From assembly GCA_964020155.1 (NCBI GenBank), contig OZ026554.1, positions 4,910,327 through 4,974,326 on the forward strand: 64,000 nucleotides of DNA, read 5' to 3'. A program made the position numbers and the translations under genes. The DNA comes from Chondrilla cf. caribensis (Eukaryota > Porifera > Demospongiae > Chondrillida > Chondrillidae). Shown here piece by piece: positions 22,001-37,508 of the stretch. Each line of letters begins with the position of its first letter. Position 1 is the first letter of the stretch. The notes below the pieces were generated by a model that searched no databases, was not told where the DNA came from, and saw only the letters and a program-made list of their open reading frames with translations.

Positions 22001-24994
22001 TAACACTGAAGAATACAGTAAGATACTGGAGGTCTCCTAACCCACCACACAAGGACACAAAATACATGTAACACTGAAGAATACAGTAAGATACTAGAGG
22101 TCTCCTAACCCACCACACAAGGACACAAAATACATGTAACACTGAAGAATACAGTAAGATACTAGAGGTCTCCTAACCCACCACACAAGGACACAAAATA
22201 CATGTAACACTGAAGAATACAGTAAGATACTGGAGGTCTCCTAACCCACCACACAAGGACACAAAATACATGTAACACTGAAGAATACAGTAAGATACTG
22301 GAGGTCTCCTAACCCACCACACAAGGACACAAAATACATGTAACACTGAAGAATACAGTAAGATACTAGAGGTCTCCTAACCCACCACACAAGGACACAA
22401 AATACATGTAACACTGAAGAATACAGTAAGATACTAGAGGGCTCCTAACCCACCACACAAGGACACAAAATCGAAATAACTCACTCGAGTGACACTGATT
22501 TTGATCTGGGGTCAAGGAATTCATCCCTGGACAGAATTCTACGACAGAAGAACTTCCCCTCCGGGTCGATAATCATGGCCACTCTTTCTGCGTAGGACCG
22601 TGTGCCCATAGTGAAGATGTGGAGTTGGTAAATCTTGGCAACCTTCTCCAGGAAGTCCCTTGTGTGCGGACGCAGACGACAGTGGTAGGTATACGGAAGC
22701 TCCTCGAGTTGGAATTCATACACGTCCTGCACATCACGGGAAAGACAAGGCAAACAGCAGTACTACTACTGTACATGGATGTGCGTATATCTCATGTCAT
22801 GATGGCCACAGTTGCATGTGTATGGAGGTAAATTGCATGCTGTGGTCAACAGAAGCGAGACACGCATACATACATTGATATACACATGTATAAGCACAGG
22901 TTTATACGAAATGGCCAATTCACTCCGAAGAGCATGCTAATATACGTACATGTGCATATACTGTACAGGGACATATACTTGATATGCTGCAGTTTGCTGA
23001 AGTAAAGGCCAACTAGCCATTTTGGCACAATATCCAATTTAACCTCCACGTACACTTCCCCTGTATTAATGAATCCCTTCTATAAATTTGTGGCAGATCA
23101 AGCTTCTTGGCTATCAAGGGGTTGGAAAATACGCAGGTGCCACCACATTATATTAGTGCACACACTGCCACACAGGGATTCAAAATATGCACAATTGGGA
23201 CAATCAGGTCATCACACCTACAGGCAGTCCTGGAGGTATGGACGGGTTCATTGAGGTGTGTATCAGTGTTTGGTCCAAGTCAACGATCAGTTCCAGTTTC
23301 CTATGATCCAGCAGATGCTGCTTGTCCTTTTTAGCCACAATGCTAGCCTCCTGGAGGAGAGGTAAGCAAATGTATGGATGTACATGAATGCATGATTTCA
23401 TACACAGACACGCACACCCGCACACACACACACACGTATGCAGATGGACACACGCGCACACACATGCGCACACACATGTGCACACACATGTGCACACACG
23501 CACACACACACACACACCTCTTTACTCAGTCTTATTTGTGGCATATTATGTATCATAGATACAGTAGCAGTGTTCTGTGTGCTACATAGTGGGAAAAAAG
23601 CACTTTCACCTCACAATTCTTGCCACATATGTACACAGTCATGTACAGCACATACAATCTCAGTATACAATGTACATATGTACATATACAACATACACAA
23701 ATACAGTGCAGCTTGCTTAGTAAGTACCTGGATTAGTACATACTCCTGGTTAGTGAGTACACCTCACACGGTCCCTACCTCACATACACTATGTCAACCA
23801 GTACTGATAGTAAGTACCTCTGATACGAAGTACAGACTTGGTGTGCCCTTCAAGGTACTCACTAAGCAAGCTAGACTGTACTATACATACAGTGTTCACC
23901 TTCTCGTGTCCATCCCACAGTCGCAACACAGGTCGTGAACCACTACAGAGTGGTCACATTTCTCCACTAGGATCGCAACAGGAGAGCTGTGTACAGACAA
24001 GATGGCACAAATAGCACATAACATGCCATACACAGTATACGTACATGCATAGATAACATTCAGTACAGACCTAACATGCATTAGCATTACATAATACGAA
24101 CTATAGTCTATAGACAAAATACAGTACATAGCATACACACATACGTACATATACATGAACATACTATACAAGTATGGTACTCATAGTACAGAGAAGCGTA
24201 CATACAAGTATACAACTGTACATACACATGTCACCACATACGTACAAATAACAGCACATACAGATGGCCAGCATGTACAGATGTCAGCACATACAGATGT
24301 CAGCATGTAAAGATGTCAGCACATACAGATGGACAGTCTGTACAGATGTCAGCACATACAGATGGACAGTCTGTACAGATGTCAGCACATACAGATGGAC
24401 AGCATGTACAGATGTCAGCACATACAGATGGACAGTATGTACAGATGTCAGCACATACAGACGACAGCATGTACAGATGTCAGCACATACAGACGACAGC
24501 ATTTACAGATGGAGACATGTGTAGAACACACAATGCAACACAGAGAACCACTGAAAAGGACACTCCCACAAGGTAAATACTATTCATAGAAATCCACAAT
24601 GCTCAACGTCAAATTGAGTACAACATCATATGCCCTCCATATGTTGAAGAAGAGCTAATAACTACATTCAACCATTAGTATTATCTATGATTCAACCATG
24701 TAGGCTCAGCAGGCTTGCGTATATGGGTTTTCACAACACATGAACACCAATTGTGAGTTAATACCTCTTCTCTACAAACTGCTCCTCTTTGACAGCAATG
24801 TACTTCACCAATCCCACGCAGGGAGAACGAAAGTCCTCTTCTTTGCTGGTCCCAACAGCAATGTATTTGCAAAGAACAGTGCCTGTCCTCACTTTTTGAT
24901 CTTCTGAGACCAGCCACCTCTTCAACAGACACTTACTGGTCTTGGAAAGTATCAAATAACGACTTTTTTGTTTACTTACTTCCTGTTCCTCCAT
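19063..24994 (-). CDS. CTDP1: RNA polymerase II CTD phosphatase FCP1
   Basis: FCP1 removes phosphates from the RNA Pol II C-terminal domain in the nucleus. Exons: 24994-24765, 23986-23900, 23350 (or 23342)-23222, 22726-22485, 20761-19063. Exon 1 and 2 give the N-terminal lipoyl-like fold seen in FCP1, with [15 protein letters not shown] matching its Cys-rich turn. Exon 3 has the DxDxT catalytic signature [10 protein letters not shown]; exon 4 the rest of the FCPH domain ([19 protein letters not shown]); the long last exon opens with IIDDREDVW, then an acidic Ser-rich linker, a BRCT domain ([10 protein letters not shown] to [11 protein letters not shown]) and a very acidic C-terminus. Phases fit except between exons 2 and 3: acceptor CTAG|C at 23342 restores frame (792 aa total), while similarity favours 23350, so a tiny exon may be missing from my model. 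Introns carry large minisatellites. Confidence 0.92.
21158..21332 (+). mobile_element. TA-flanked MITE in CTDP1 intron, family 'CAGTGGAACC'
   Basis: A 175-bp element with TA|CAGTGGAACC...GGTTCCACTG|TA ends. It is a near-copy of 25595-25769 and has no coding capacity. Confidence 0.85.
21511..22475. repeat. 68-bp minisatellite, about 14 copies, in CTDP1 intron 4
   Basis: The unit contains GAGGTCTCCTAACCCACCAC and is 68 bp long. Copies are almost identical and vary mainly at two positions (TACTAGA/TACTGGA and ACAGTAAG/ACGGTAAG). The array ends 10 bp short of the exon encoding the FCPH core. Confidence 0.95.
23397..23516. repeat. (CA)n-rich microsatellite in CTDP1 intron
   Basis: An interrupted CACA/CGCA run just upstream (in gene orientation) of the DLDQT exon. 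The frames across it are artefacts. Confidence 0.9.
23704..23878 (+). mobile_element. TA-flanked MITE in CTDP1 intron, family 'GCTTGCTTAG'
   Basis: Terminal inverted repeats of about 28 bp: the left arm contains GCTTGCTTAGTAAGTACCT and the right arm AGGTACTCACTAAGCAAGC. Ends are TA|CAGTGC and AGACTG|TA; length 175 bp. It has the same CAGT...ACTG/TA logic as the other families with a different interior. Confidence 0.8.
24244..24515. repeat. 33-bp minisatellite in CTDP1 intron 1
   Basis: The unit contains CAGATGTCAGCACATACAGA and repeats about seven times. Its period is a multiple of three, so it opens several frames on both strands, none of which is a gene. Confidence 0.9.
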
Positions 24995-25367
24995 GTGAAC
25001 CGTCTGAGACGAAGAGAAACAAATTAAAACTAAATTATAAATTGATATAAAATGTACGAATAGCGATGTATAAAAGAACAGTGATTAATCGTACTAACGT
25101 GCATGAAATGAGCTCATCGACAACAACGACAGATTTCACAAGGCCTCGGTATTGTTGTTCGAAATACTACCCGCGCTCACTCTTGGAAAACCGCCATTTT
25201 ATCCTAATACGTCGACGTCATCAACCATATTTGGCAGACGAGCGCCTAAGTATGGTACATCGTAACTTCCTCATCTTCCTCTAGCCAGCCAACCAACCTA
25301 GCTGGTTAACGTACAATAATATATAAGGCTACACGTCCAAAATTTGAGCAAATTGTCCCTTCTCTAG

Positions 25368-28300
25368 TCATAAACTTTTCTTGGTGAGGAATGGATCAGC
25401 AGCAAGTCTGGGCGAGTTGACAAACTCGGTCCCATGACGAATCATGTACCAGAAGGTGATGCTCACAGCAACAAACCAGAAAGCCACGTACAGCAATTGG
25501 TACTGGAAGGATCCATCACCTGCAGCACAAGAAGCAGTCATGTACGGTTGAACCAACTGAGCAGAGTACATGAAGACTACATATGAATTATGTACAGTGG
25601 AACCTCTCTATTACAAACCTCTGAATTGCAGAAACCTCTATAATAAGGACACCATTATGTGTCCCAGTGTAGTACTGTAGTGTATTAAGTGACCTTTGAA
25701 TTGAGGAAACCTCTGTAATAAGGACTGAAATTAAGGTCCCAAAGTGTCCTTTATAGAGAGGTTCCACTGTATTAGGATGTAGGAAGTCAACTGGATTTGG
25801 GTACTGTACCCCCAAAAAATTTTTGATGGGAACCTGTAAGTAAATTGGCTCTGAAACTCGCAGTACTACATGCGCAGTGTGTGTTGAACTCAATTTAATA
25901 ACTGGGGCAAGCCTTCAAACAACACATCACTAATTCCCATACATTCAGTAACTCAGGTTATCTGATTATAGCTAAGAGGAACGAAATACACAACAGAGGG
26001 TATATCCAACAGAGCCTAATCACCTATCAGTCTACAGCCTGTAATGACTAATCAGCAAGAATGAGGGTCTTGTCTGGAGGTACTTTTCTGAACAATATAC
26101 ATTGTCTACGGTACATACATACAAACATACCCGAAGGCAGTAGGACACTCAGAAACAACATGGCAAGACCAAATAGCAAGATCAGTGGGAGCTGAGTGAA
26201 GAGAGAAGAATCAAAGATGAACCAAATACATTAGCAATCTGCTAATACTGTGCTTATAAGGAAAATGGATTACACAGCTAGGATGAAATACACACATTTC
26301 ATTGTGCAAATGATATAATATGACATACGCACTAGATACTAAATGCTGCTACTATGCATCATCTATCAATGACAATAGCAAAGTTACAGGCCACACTGTC
26401 TGCACAGTTTCAATTCTTGCACATGCATACAGTACGTATGCAGTAGTCGGACCGCGTCCCACTCACCACTGTGACTCTCAGGTTCCTCGGAGGCTGTAGT
26501 ACAGACGGGATGGTTACACCTTCGTCGCGAGAAACAATGTGGTTGCCTAGAAACAGGTCCATTGCATCCTGTCGGAATCCGTCCACAAAATTGTTGTAGT
26601 AGTACCTGGTGACGGCGTTGACCCCATCCTTCAGGGCCCCCACCCGAGTACGCTTCCCCGTTCTGGTAAAATCTGTCTTCTGAGCTCCCGTGCCGGCATA
26701 CTGCACTGCACACATGTTGGCATTGTCGGCCCAAACTGAGGATAGACAACAAAACATACGTGCTATCATGTTTATGCGTGTCAGAGAAACAAACACGGAC
26801 CATTCTTGAAGGTCTTTTCCAACTCAATCTGAGCCTCAACACGTTCACCGAGTGGTAGTATTCTCATTCTCTGTGAAAGGGAGTAAAATGATGACGAACC
26901 TATATCACTAACATATACGTACATATGTGCATACATGTACACACAGTACAGTGAAACCTCGCTAATCCGATACCTCTATAATCCAACATTCTCTCTAATC
27001 CAACCATTATATGAGGTACAGACACCATACATAAGTATGGTAAGAGGCACTCCATAATCCAACAACCTCCTAATCCAACATTATTATCAGGCCCCATTGA
27101 GTGTCAGATTGGAGAGGTTTCACTGTATAGATCAGGGTATCAGGGTATCAGGGATTCTTATTTAACGTGGGGAACCGTTAGCCATAGGCTATTCAAAGTG
27201 GCACCCACAAAAGAAAAGGGAGGGTACAGAAGAAAAGTAAAAAGTTAAAATAAAATTTATACAATAATCAAAATTTGAAATAAGTTGTATCATGCAATTA
27301 TTAAAGATTAATGAAATAGAAATGTTGAGAAATAGATGTGTGAAATATGCGGTATGAGTGGCATGTACAACAAGTGAGTACACTCTACAACGAGCACCGA
27401 AAATACTGGGGATACACACATACGTACATACGTCTGTATAGTATTAACCTGTAGCTGACTTTGTAGACTGCGTCTGGCCAGCATGCTCTGGACAACATTG
27501 GTGCGATCCAAGCAGTCCATACAGTTTGTCCTGAACACACCACTCTGGTGGGACACTCCCACGCCGTCCTGATTCTGAAAGTAATACCTAAGTACACATA
27601 TACCATACCAGTGGGTACGTGTACAGTGCTGGAGATTGCCACAACTCAAACTGCATGCTTGAAGTATACTAAAGACAGTATTGTGTATGGGTGATTACCC
27701 AAACGTGGCTTGATCTTGCTCCAACTTGTCTGTGAGGATAGAAAGCCTATGCCAACGCATCTTGCTGCACTCCTTGTGGAAATCAAAGTGGGTGTAACTG
27801 CAAAAAGGTGGACGGAATCAATTACGGTCCAGAGTCACATCAACTCATATGAACAGAGACTTATCCTCCAAACATGCACGTTGCCTACTAACCTCAAAAG
27901 GTTGTTGTTGTACGTCTGAATCTCTCTTGCAAAGGACTCGCCAATCTGCTTCTCCTTGCCTTTCTTGTCAATCTGGACAGAGGGAAATTTGTATCAAGAT
28001 GCATCATAGAATACCAGTAGAGCACATGTTTGCACGAAAGTGTAGACTCTGTACAACTCACTAGGTTGATCAAGACCTGTCTCCCGTAGTGAGAGATCTG
28101 CTCGTTGAAATGGCGCTTCACAGCATCGCTCTGCTCAAGAAGAACCCACAGTGAATGCACGTAGACTACACTCCACAAGTTCATCAACTCACTGTTACAG
28201 GGGAAGAAACAATGGCTGGTTTCGGCTTGTATGTCAGATTGGGACGCTGTGACCACAGGAGTGGGATGGAGCCCCTTGTCTGTGTGTACAGGAAGAATGA

Positions 28301-28390
28301 CAATGTGAGCATAATAATAAGGAGATGACTTACCATTTGGTATCCAAATATTGCATGCCAGATGTTCTTGCTGTGTGTGCATGTGTGTGT

Positions 28391-28451
<61 letters not shown>

Positions 28452-30769
28452 TGCACGTACACACCTTTTGAACCACTCCAAGCAACTGCCACTCACCTGC
28501 ACAAACGAGGCCTTGTTTTTATTGTGAATGACCAACTGTTCCGTCTCCACATAATTGGCTGCATGTCCATCCAGGTCCAGCCCTCGCATGTAGTACCTGG
28601 TGCCTGTACAGGGCAGACAAGTGCATCGCAAGAATGTTATGGGAGCATGTGTGTACATACTGCATGTAGGGATGGCATACATACATACTACATCAACACA
28701 TATACATTACACAACAAACAGTAAACAACAAACAGTAAACAACATACAGTACACAAAACACATACTATACCGTTGACCAAAGCACATTCAGTCCATTACA
28801 CATACAGAACATCACATACACAAGCACATGCATACATACAGTACATACATGTATACACACAATACAACAAATGAGCATACTGTGCATACATACGTATACA
28901 GCTATTATGTGTACGCACACACTACACAGGTGGCTTACCTGCTCTGTGGACACTTCTTCTTGAAATCAGAACAAAAGTGAACATTTTGTCATGAACCCTC
29001 ATGTTTTTGATGGATACAACTATTTCTCAGTTAAGATCAACATCAACAATGTGGTAATGATACTGAACTCCGACACATAAAATGCTGTTTACATGTACGA
29101 ATATGTACTAGTAGTCAACAAAATGACAAGATTACAGAGGATACATCCATGTATGAGAGGAACCACGAATCGCTTCAACTGGAGAAAATGACAGAGAAGA
29201 AAGTCTCATCAGATGCAGTTGCATAAATTTCTACTTTTGTCAGTACATATTTGTATAACATAGTTGAAATTTAACTATTAAAAAAACAAAGTTAATATGC
29301 AAATATAGCTCAGATTAGTACTTTTTGTATAACACTATGTACATACATAGCAGCTACCAGAGCATGTACGTAGGTGGAATGCAAGCGTGAAGCAGGAAGT
29401 GTAGCCTCATTTGTCCCCAACTCACCTCGGGCTGCACCACCAGGTCCCTTGCCACATGATTATTCCACAAAAACCTCTCATCCGCCTACACATACAGATT
29501 CAATTGTACGTCCAGTCCAGTCAATGATGGAACACTGTGTGTACTCAAAGGATGGGCAGACTCACCCGGTTGAACAGTGAAAGATGGTGAAAGTTAGGCT
29601 TTACGTCTGCTCTGCTCATGAGGCGCTGAGCTGAGTGCGTTAGGTCATAGGAGAAGGAGAAATAGAACCCAGGAGCCGATATAGCATGCTGGATGAGGGA
29701 GACGTATTCCCTGTTGTCCCTCACCTTATGAGAAGAAGTACAAATGACAGTTACCCTCATGTACCTGAACCATACTGTATGTGTGTCAACAGTTTTTGTA
29801 CATATACTGTACGTGAACTAGGACAATTTGTACATCTACTGTACGTATGTCAACAGTATTTGTACATCTACTGTACGTGAACCAGGACAATTTGTACACG
29901 GGTCATTTTATATTCTCACCTGCATCTCATTCAGATGTATGGTGGTCTTTGCAAAGGGAAGGATGTCAGTACCTTTCACCTCCCATATCGCATGTCCTTC
30001 AATCTCACCAACCTTGGATTTCTCGGTTACCACCAACAAATACGGACCTACGTACATGCAAACACAATAGCTGACAAACCCAGGCCTACATACATAAATG
30101 AAAATAAAATTACCAACAGAGATGAAAAAAAATCACAAAAATGACCATGTGACATGCACTGCAGCCATATATGTATTGCATACATGTGCTGTGTACACAC
30201 AATAGCACTCACCAGCTAAAAGATGGGCTATTCCAATGACAGCACAGATGGAACGCTGGGAGCTCTCAGCTGGGAGAGCTGGTAAAGAACCTAGTACATT
30301 GGAAAGATGCTGTAAAAAATCCAGCTAAAGACTTACATGCAGAGCAGGTGGCAAGAGGAAGGAGGAGCATAGACTACAATTCTCTATAAGTAGCCGGAAA
30401 GTATTAAAAGCTTTCCTTGAACCAGTTTTCTGAATCATAAGCTCATTATCACATACATACGTACATTGTCATCTACTAAACTGCAATTGTCAAATCAAAT
30501 GTCAGTGGCTGATTCCACTTCGCACTGGTGTAGAGCAAGTCCACAGTGAAACTCAGCATTAACTAACTTCTTAGTTTCAATTCGAAGTTCACTCTGTCTA
30601 TCTCCAAGACTTCGCTGGGCTGTCCTCCTACTACAAAGAACTTGTCTTCCGTGCTATACCTAACAAAATACAACTTGATTCCAAACAGGAGAGAGGCGTG
30701 CTCTGTACATGCATTATTGTCGACTTACAGCACTAAATTCTGATGCGCCCCGGGAGTGGAAGACGCCAT
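25368..30769 (-). CDS. SACM1L: Phosphatidylinositol-3/4-phosphate phosphatase SAC1
   Basis: SAC1 hydrolyses PI4P at ER and Golgi. I resolve 18 exons, all in phase: 30769-30729, 30653-30568, 30290-30213, 30047-29920, 29724-29566, 29485-29426, 29178-29145, 29019-28939, 28603-28497, 28279-28193, 28130-28062, 27972-27893, 27797-27699, 27587-27449, 26870-26801, 26735-26467, 26191-26131, 25519-25368. They sum to 1800 bp, 599 aa, close to the human length. The SAC domain includes [34 protein letters not shown] and WSQRPNL; the catalytic loop is [10 protein letters not shown] (Cys-x5-Arg). WADNAN and TGKRT follow. Two hydrophobic segments near the C-terminus (exons 17-18) match the membrane anchor. 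The donor of exon 15 (GTCCGTG) is weak but gives the right join. Some introns hold MITEs and a (TG)n run. Confidence 0.96.
25595..25769 (+). mobile_element. TA-flanked MITE in SACM1L intron 17, family 'CAGTGGAACC'
   Basis: 175 bp, TA|CAGTGGAACC...GGTTCCACTG|TA, closely matching 21158-21332. Confidence 0.85.
26949..27125 (+). mobile_element. TA-flanked MITE in SACM1L intron 14, family 'CAGTGAAACCTC'
   Basis: 177 bp with ends TA|CAGTGAAACCTC and GAGGTTTCACTG|TA. It is homologous to 10194-10371; a short decayed end of the same family lies at about 43127-43157. Confidence 0.85.
28391..28446. repeat. (TG)n microsatellite in SACM1L intron 9
   Basis: An almost pure TG run of about 50 bp between exons 9 and 10. 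Confidence 0.95.
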
Positions 30770-30839
30770 TTTTATTTAGGGGAGTATTTAGCTAGCACGA
30801 GATGTGCACGTGACTGCTGAGTGTAGCCTAAAGGAGAAA
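30770..30839. promoter_or_regulatory. Bidirectional promoter SACM1L / PSMB5
   Basis: Only 70 bp separate the SACM1L ATG (30769, - strand) from the PSMB5 ATG (30840, + strand), so the core promoters and both 5' UTRs must overlap here or extend into the genes. No TATA box is evident. Confidence 0.6.
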
Positions 30840-32904
30840 ATGGCGCTAGCAGCAAGGTACTCGTCTATGGATCCTAGAGATTGTTTCCTGTCAGAAATGA
30901 CATCGTGGGACACCGGTACAGATACCGTCGGTCGCCAAAATGTGCTTCCTACTGGTTTGGAACCAGAATTACCATCTCTGCCAAATATCGACAACGTAAG
31001 AGACTCACATTTCCATAAGTTTACAACGGTGCCCCTACTCTCATACTATTAACACTTTCGTTAGCGTGGAGTGTATCCAAGTATAGCTCTATGGTTTCTA
31101 TTACTGTTTATAGTGTGTGATTGTTATTGTAATCTTATTGCAATATTGTACAGCCATCATTGTTGACCAATCAAATTGCATCCGGTGATAAGGAAGTTCA
31201 GATCAAGTTTAATCATGGAACAACAACCTTGGGATTCAAGTTCCAGCACGGAGTGATCATCGCCGTTGACTCTAGAGCTACTGCAGGATCCTGGATAGGT
31301 CAGTCTTAGTCTGGCATAGATCAGACCCAAACTGCCTCTTTGAATTCGAAACTGAGCTGAATTTGACTGGGATGGGTCTGGTTACGTGAGACTAGTCAGT
31401 CCACCCTCCTTGTCTCTTATCAATCTTGGAAACAAGGGCCTAGGGAGGGGCTTGACAGTGTCTTACAAACATTCATTGTCTCTATCTGTATTGTCCACCA
31501 CTATTTGTGTATTACTCATGGTATCATCCCTTGTGTGTACTAGCATCACAAACAGTGAAGAAAGTCATTGAAATCAACCCTTACCTCCTGGGCACCATGG
31601 CGGGAGGAGCAGCTGATTGCTCTTTCTGGCAGAGGCTGTTGGCTATGAGGTGTAGGTGAGTGGGAATAGCACAACTCCAGTGGGCAGGTTGTGGTGTTCA
31701 TGCTGCACTCCAGTTGTGGTGTTCGTGCTGCACTCTAGTTTTGGTGTTCATGCTGCACTCCAGTTGTGGTGTTCGTGCTGCACTCCAGTTTTGGTGTTCA
31801 TGCTGCACTCCAGTTGTGGTGTTCATGTAGCACTCCAGTTGTGGTGTTCATGTAGCACTCTAGTTTTGGTGTTCATGCTGCACTCCAGTTGTGGTGTTCA
31901 TGATCTACATATTTTAGTTGTGGCATTCACCTGTTTAATCTCCTCTCAGGCTGTATGAGCTGAATAACAATGAAAGGATATCAGTGGCTGCAGCATCGAA
32001 GATTTTGGCCAATATGATTTACCAATACAAGGGTTATGGTCTCTCTCTCGGAACCATGATATGTGGCTGGGATAAGAAGGTGGGTACAACCGAGCAGTCC
32101 AGACCTGTCAAGTAGAGGTACACTCTCACCAGAACATCTCTTGTGCCCTAATAAGTAACCCAGCTACAGCCCTCATGTAGGCTGTAGTGTTCCATCCTCC
32201 CTTTTGAACCAAAGTAAAAAAATTGAACAGGTATAATATGTACTTGTCGTACATACATTCTATACTTTGCGAATCTACAACTGCCATTGCAATTTGCATT
32301 TCAATACTCCTGAAAGGACAGATCTCTGCACCTGGCTTCTTTTAGAAGCTATTGAGTTGAAATAAATGTTTGTGAATCTAAAGTCGTTGGTAAAATCTGC
32401 AAAAATAGACTCTCACCAAAATTGGAGCGAGTTTGTTATGCAGTATGTGCAGAATTATATGCAAGTCGATATCATGTGTGTACACAATCCCCACTGCCCT
32501 CATGTCTGTGTGAATAATTGTGTATATGTCTTCATAGGGTCCCGGACTGTACTATGTTGACAGTGACGGTTCAAGGTTCACCAATAATATATTCTCAGTT
32601 GGTTCCGGTTCGACTTATGCGTATGGTGTGCTAGACAGTGAGTATAAGTGGGATTTGACCACTGAGGAGGCAAGGGAACTGGGGAAGAGAGCTATATACC
32701 ACGCCACCCACAGGGATGCCTACAGCGGAGGAGTTGTGAACTGTACGTTTCTGACAGTTGTGCATGCTATACATGTGTGCACATGCATGCAAGCCTGTAT
32801 AATCCACATGCAATCACAGGTGCATGCACATATACCCACAAACACACATACACATGTGCACGCACACGCACGCACACACACACATACACATGTGCGCGCG
32901 CATG

Positions 32905-32951
<47 letters not shown>

Positions 32952-33071
32952 TCCTCCCATTTCTTCTCCCTTCTCACTCCAGTGTATCACATGATGGAGG
33001 ACGGGTGGACCAAGATCTCTAGTACAGATGTATTCAAACTGCATTACCAATACAAGGACGAGAAGAAGTAA
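30840..33071 (+). CDS. PSMB5: Proteasome subunit beta type-5 (chymotrypsin-like)
   Basis: This is the catalytic beta5 subunit of the 20S proteasome. Six exons: 30840-30995, 31154-31298, 31544-31655, 31950-32079, 32538-32742, 32983-33071; total 837 bp, 278 aa, all phases consistent. The propeptide (about 1-75) ends at HG|TTT, so the mature enzyme starts with the catalytic threonine. Known active-site neighbours are visible: Asp17 and Arg19 in AVDSRATAG, and Lys33 in [22 protein letters not shown] and DAYSGGVVN are the usual beta5 signatures. An upstream in-frame ATG at 30804 would add 12 residues; 30840 gives the usual start MALA. AATAAA at 33220-33225 is the probable polyadenylation signal. 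Introns carry a 26-bp minisatellite and a (CA)n run ending near the last acceptor. Confidence 0.97.
31672..31915. repeat. 26-bp minisatellite in PSMB5 intron 3
   Basis: About nine copies of a unit containing GTGGTGTTCATGCTGCACTC. It fills most of the intron. Confidence 0.9.
32840..32949. repeat. (CA)n microsatellite before PSMB5 exon 6
   Basis: A CACA run with CGCA interruptions ends about 30 bp before the exon 6 acceptor. Confidence 0.95.
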
Positions 33072-33219
33072 TGAGCACACATACACAAGCATGAATTAAC
33101 CACTCTGTTACTCCTAAAGCAATATTCAATTTATGGTTGTGTACCATATTTGGAAGAACACACTCAAACTCAGTTTCTCAGTGTTATGTTAACATAATTA
33201 TTACATGTACTCAAATTTC

Positions 33220-33225
33220 AATAAA
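33220..33225 (+). promoter_or_regulatory. PSMB5 polyadenylation signal AATAAA
   Basis: A canonical hexamer about 150 bp after the PSMB5 stop codon. Confidence 0.6.
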
Positions 33226-33535
33226 ATATAATGTGCACGTACATAGGTATGCACATATGTACGTATATGAATATATTATAATATATATTTACAAAAATAT
33301 GCAAGAATGTAAAAATGTATAGGTTGGGGTTCATCAAGCATATTCCTTATGTGACCATCACCATATGTAAACTGATAACAAAATTAGATATTGAGACAAT
33401 AACATATTACACTCTTTGGTGTTAAATAAATTATTACATTTGAAAATAATTTTAGAAATAATAATTAAATACACAATTTAAAAATAGTATGTACCTGAAT
33501 TAATCTCCACATAAATATACATTGATGATATTAAT

Positions 33536-36374
<2,839 letters not shown>

Positions 36375-37508
36375 TTTATGTTATGGTCACGCGCACACGC
36401 TACGGTACTTTCTTTTTGCGGACGGCCAGCACGGACGGCGGATGCATACATAAGATAGGGACGGCAAGAAATAGAATAGCAATTCTCTCCGAAAGACAGC
36501 TGATATAGTAAGGGACAGTAATAGCATGCGGAAAATAAAGAATACCTTGCACTTATCGTTCAGCAGGACACGAAGTCCTCCTTCAGGTCCCCCAACGTGA
36601 CACCGTCCGCCGTCCTTAAAGACCATCCGCGAAATAGAAAGTACCACACGCTAGTTCAATAACCATAGTACAAGAAGCCATTAGTATTAGTCTATCAGGT
36701 TAGTGTTCTCACCAGTATAAAAATACCATACCATACCTTACCATAGTCACCATCTTATCCGTAACACTTCCAGGAGAGTGTGCATAAGTTTGATATTGGT
36801 ACTGTATATCCCATGATAACCATCAACATAATGTAATTACCTAACAAGTGAACACTAGGTGTAATACAGATTCTCCATTGGAATGTACACGCCTCGTGTA
36901 TTATGTGGTTGATTGCATGCATCAGGTTTTGTAAAATCTAGTACAAAACAATAAATCAAAACTGTTGTGGTGAGTGGGTGTGATAATTAGAGAAAGGTAA
37001 TTTAAATAATGTATTCTGGAACAAAATACTGAACATTAGGTGAATTTTCATAAGTACATACATGTGATTTTTAATAATTTATCATAACATTTCATTGATT
37101 ACATTAATCCGCATTTGAAACATTTACATCATATGGGAAGAAAAATACCATTTCACAGTTTTGTGGAAATTAATTAAACCTTACACATTTCCAAAGTGAA
37201 ATAAAAACACTGGAAAAACATTGTCAAACAAATTGAAAAGTATTAATGTGGTGTTGTCTCCACACTCAATCCCCAGTTCCGTCATCTGCTTCATCATACA
37301 CAGCTTCGGCTTCTCCTCCAATTCCTTTCCTAACAGACTTTCAACCTTTCTCGATGTGCTACATCTATATATGTGAGGTATCTGCACTGCGTGCACGCTA
37401 GTATGAATATATTCTTAAACTTTGGTTATAATGACTACATGCACAGATCGAAAATAGCATGTAACTAGAATCAACCTCCACATGCATATTGATATTGATT
37501 TATGCATG
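36375..37508. other. Intergenic region, SLC7 copies A and B
   Basis: No gene is seen. The stretch about 36691-36790 resembles about 41641-41740 upstream of copy C's 3' end (shared TTAGTGTTCTCACCAGTATA), so the duplicated block includes flanking DNA. Confidence 0.6.

Noticed and set aside
21511..22475. Possible CRISPR-like array (regular 68-bp repeats)
   Set aside because: Whole units repeat with no unique spacers, inside an intron of a eukaryotic gene; it is a minisatellite.
24264..24589. Three overlapping about 85-codon frames
   Set aside because: The 33-bp repeat keeps all frames open; it lies in the CTDP1 intron.
31656..31958. 100-codon + strand frame in PSMB5
   Set aside because: It reads through the 26-bp minisatellite of intron 3.
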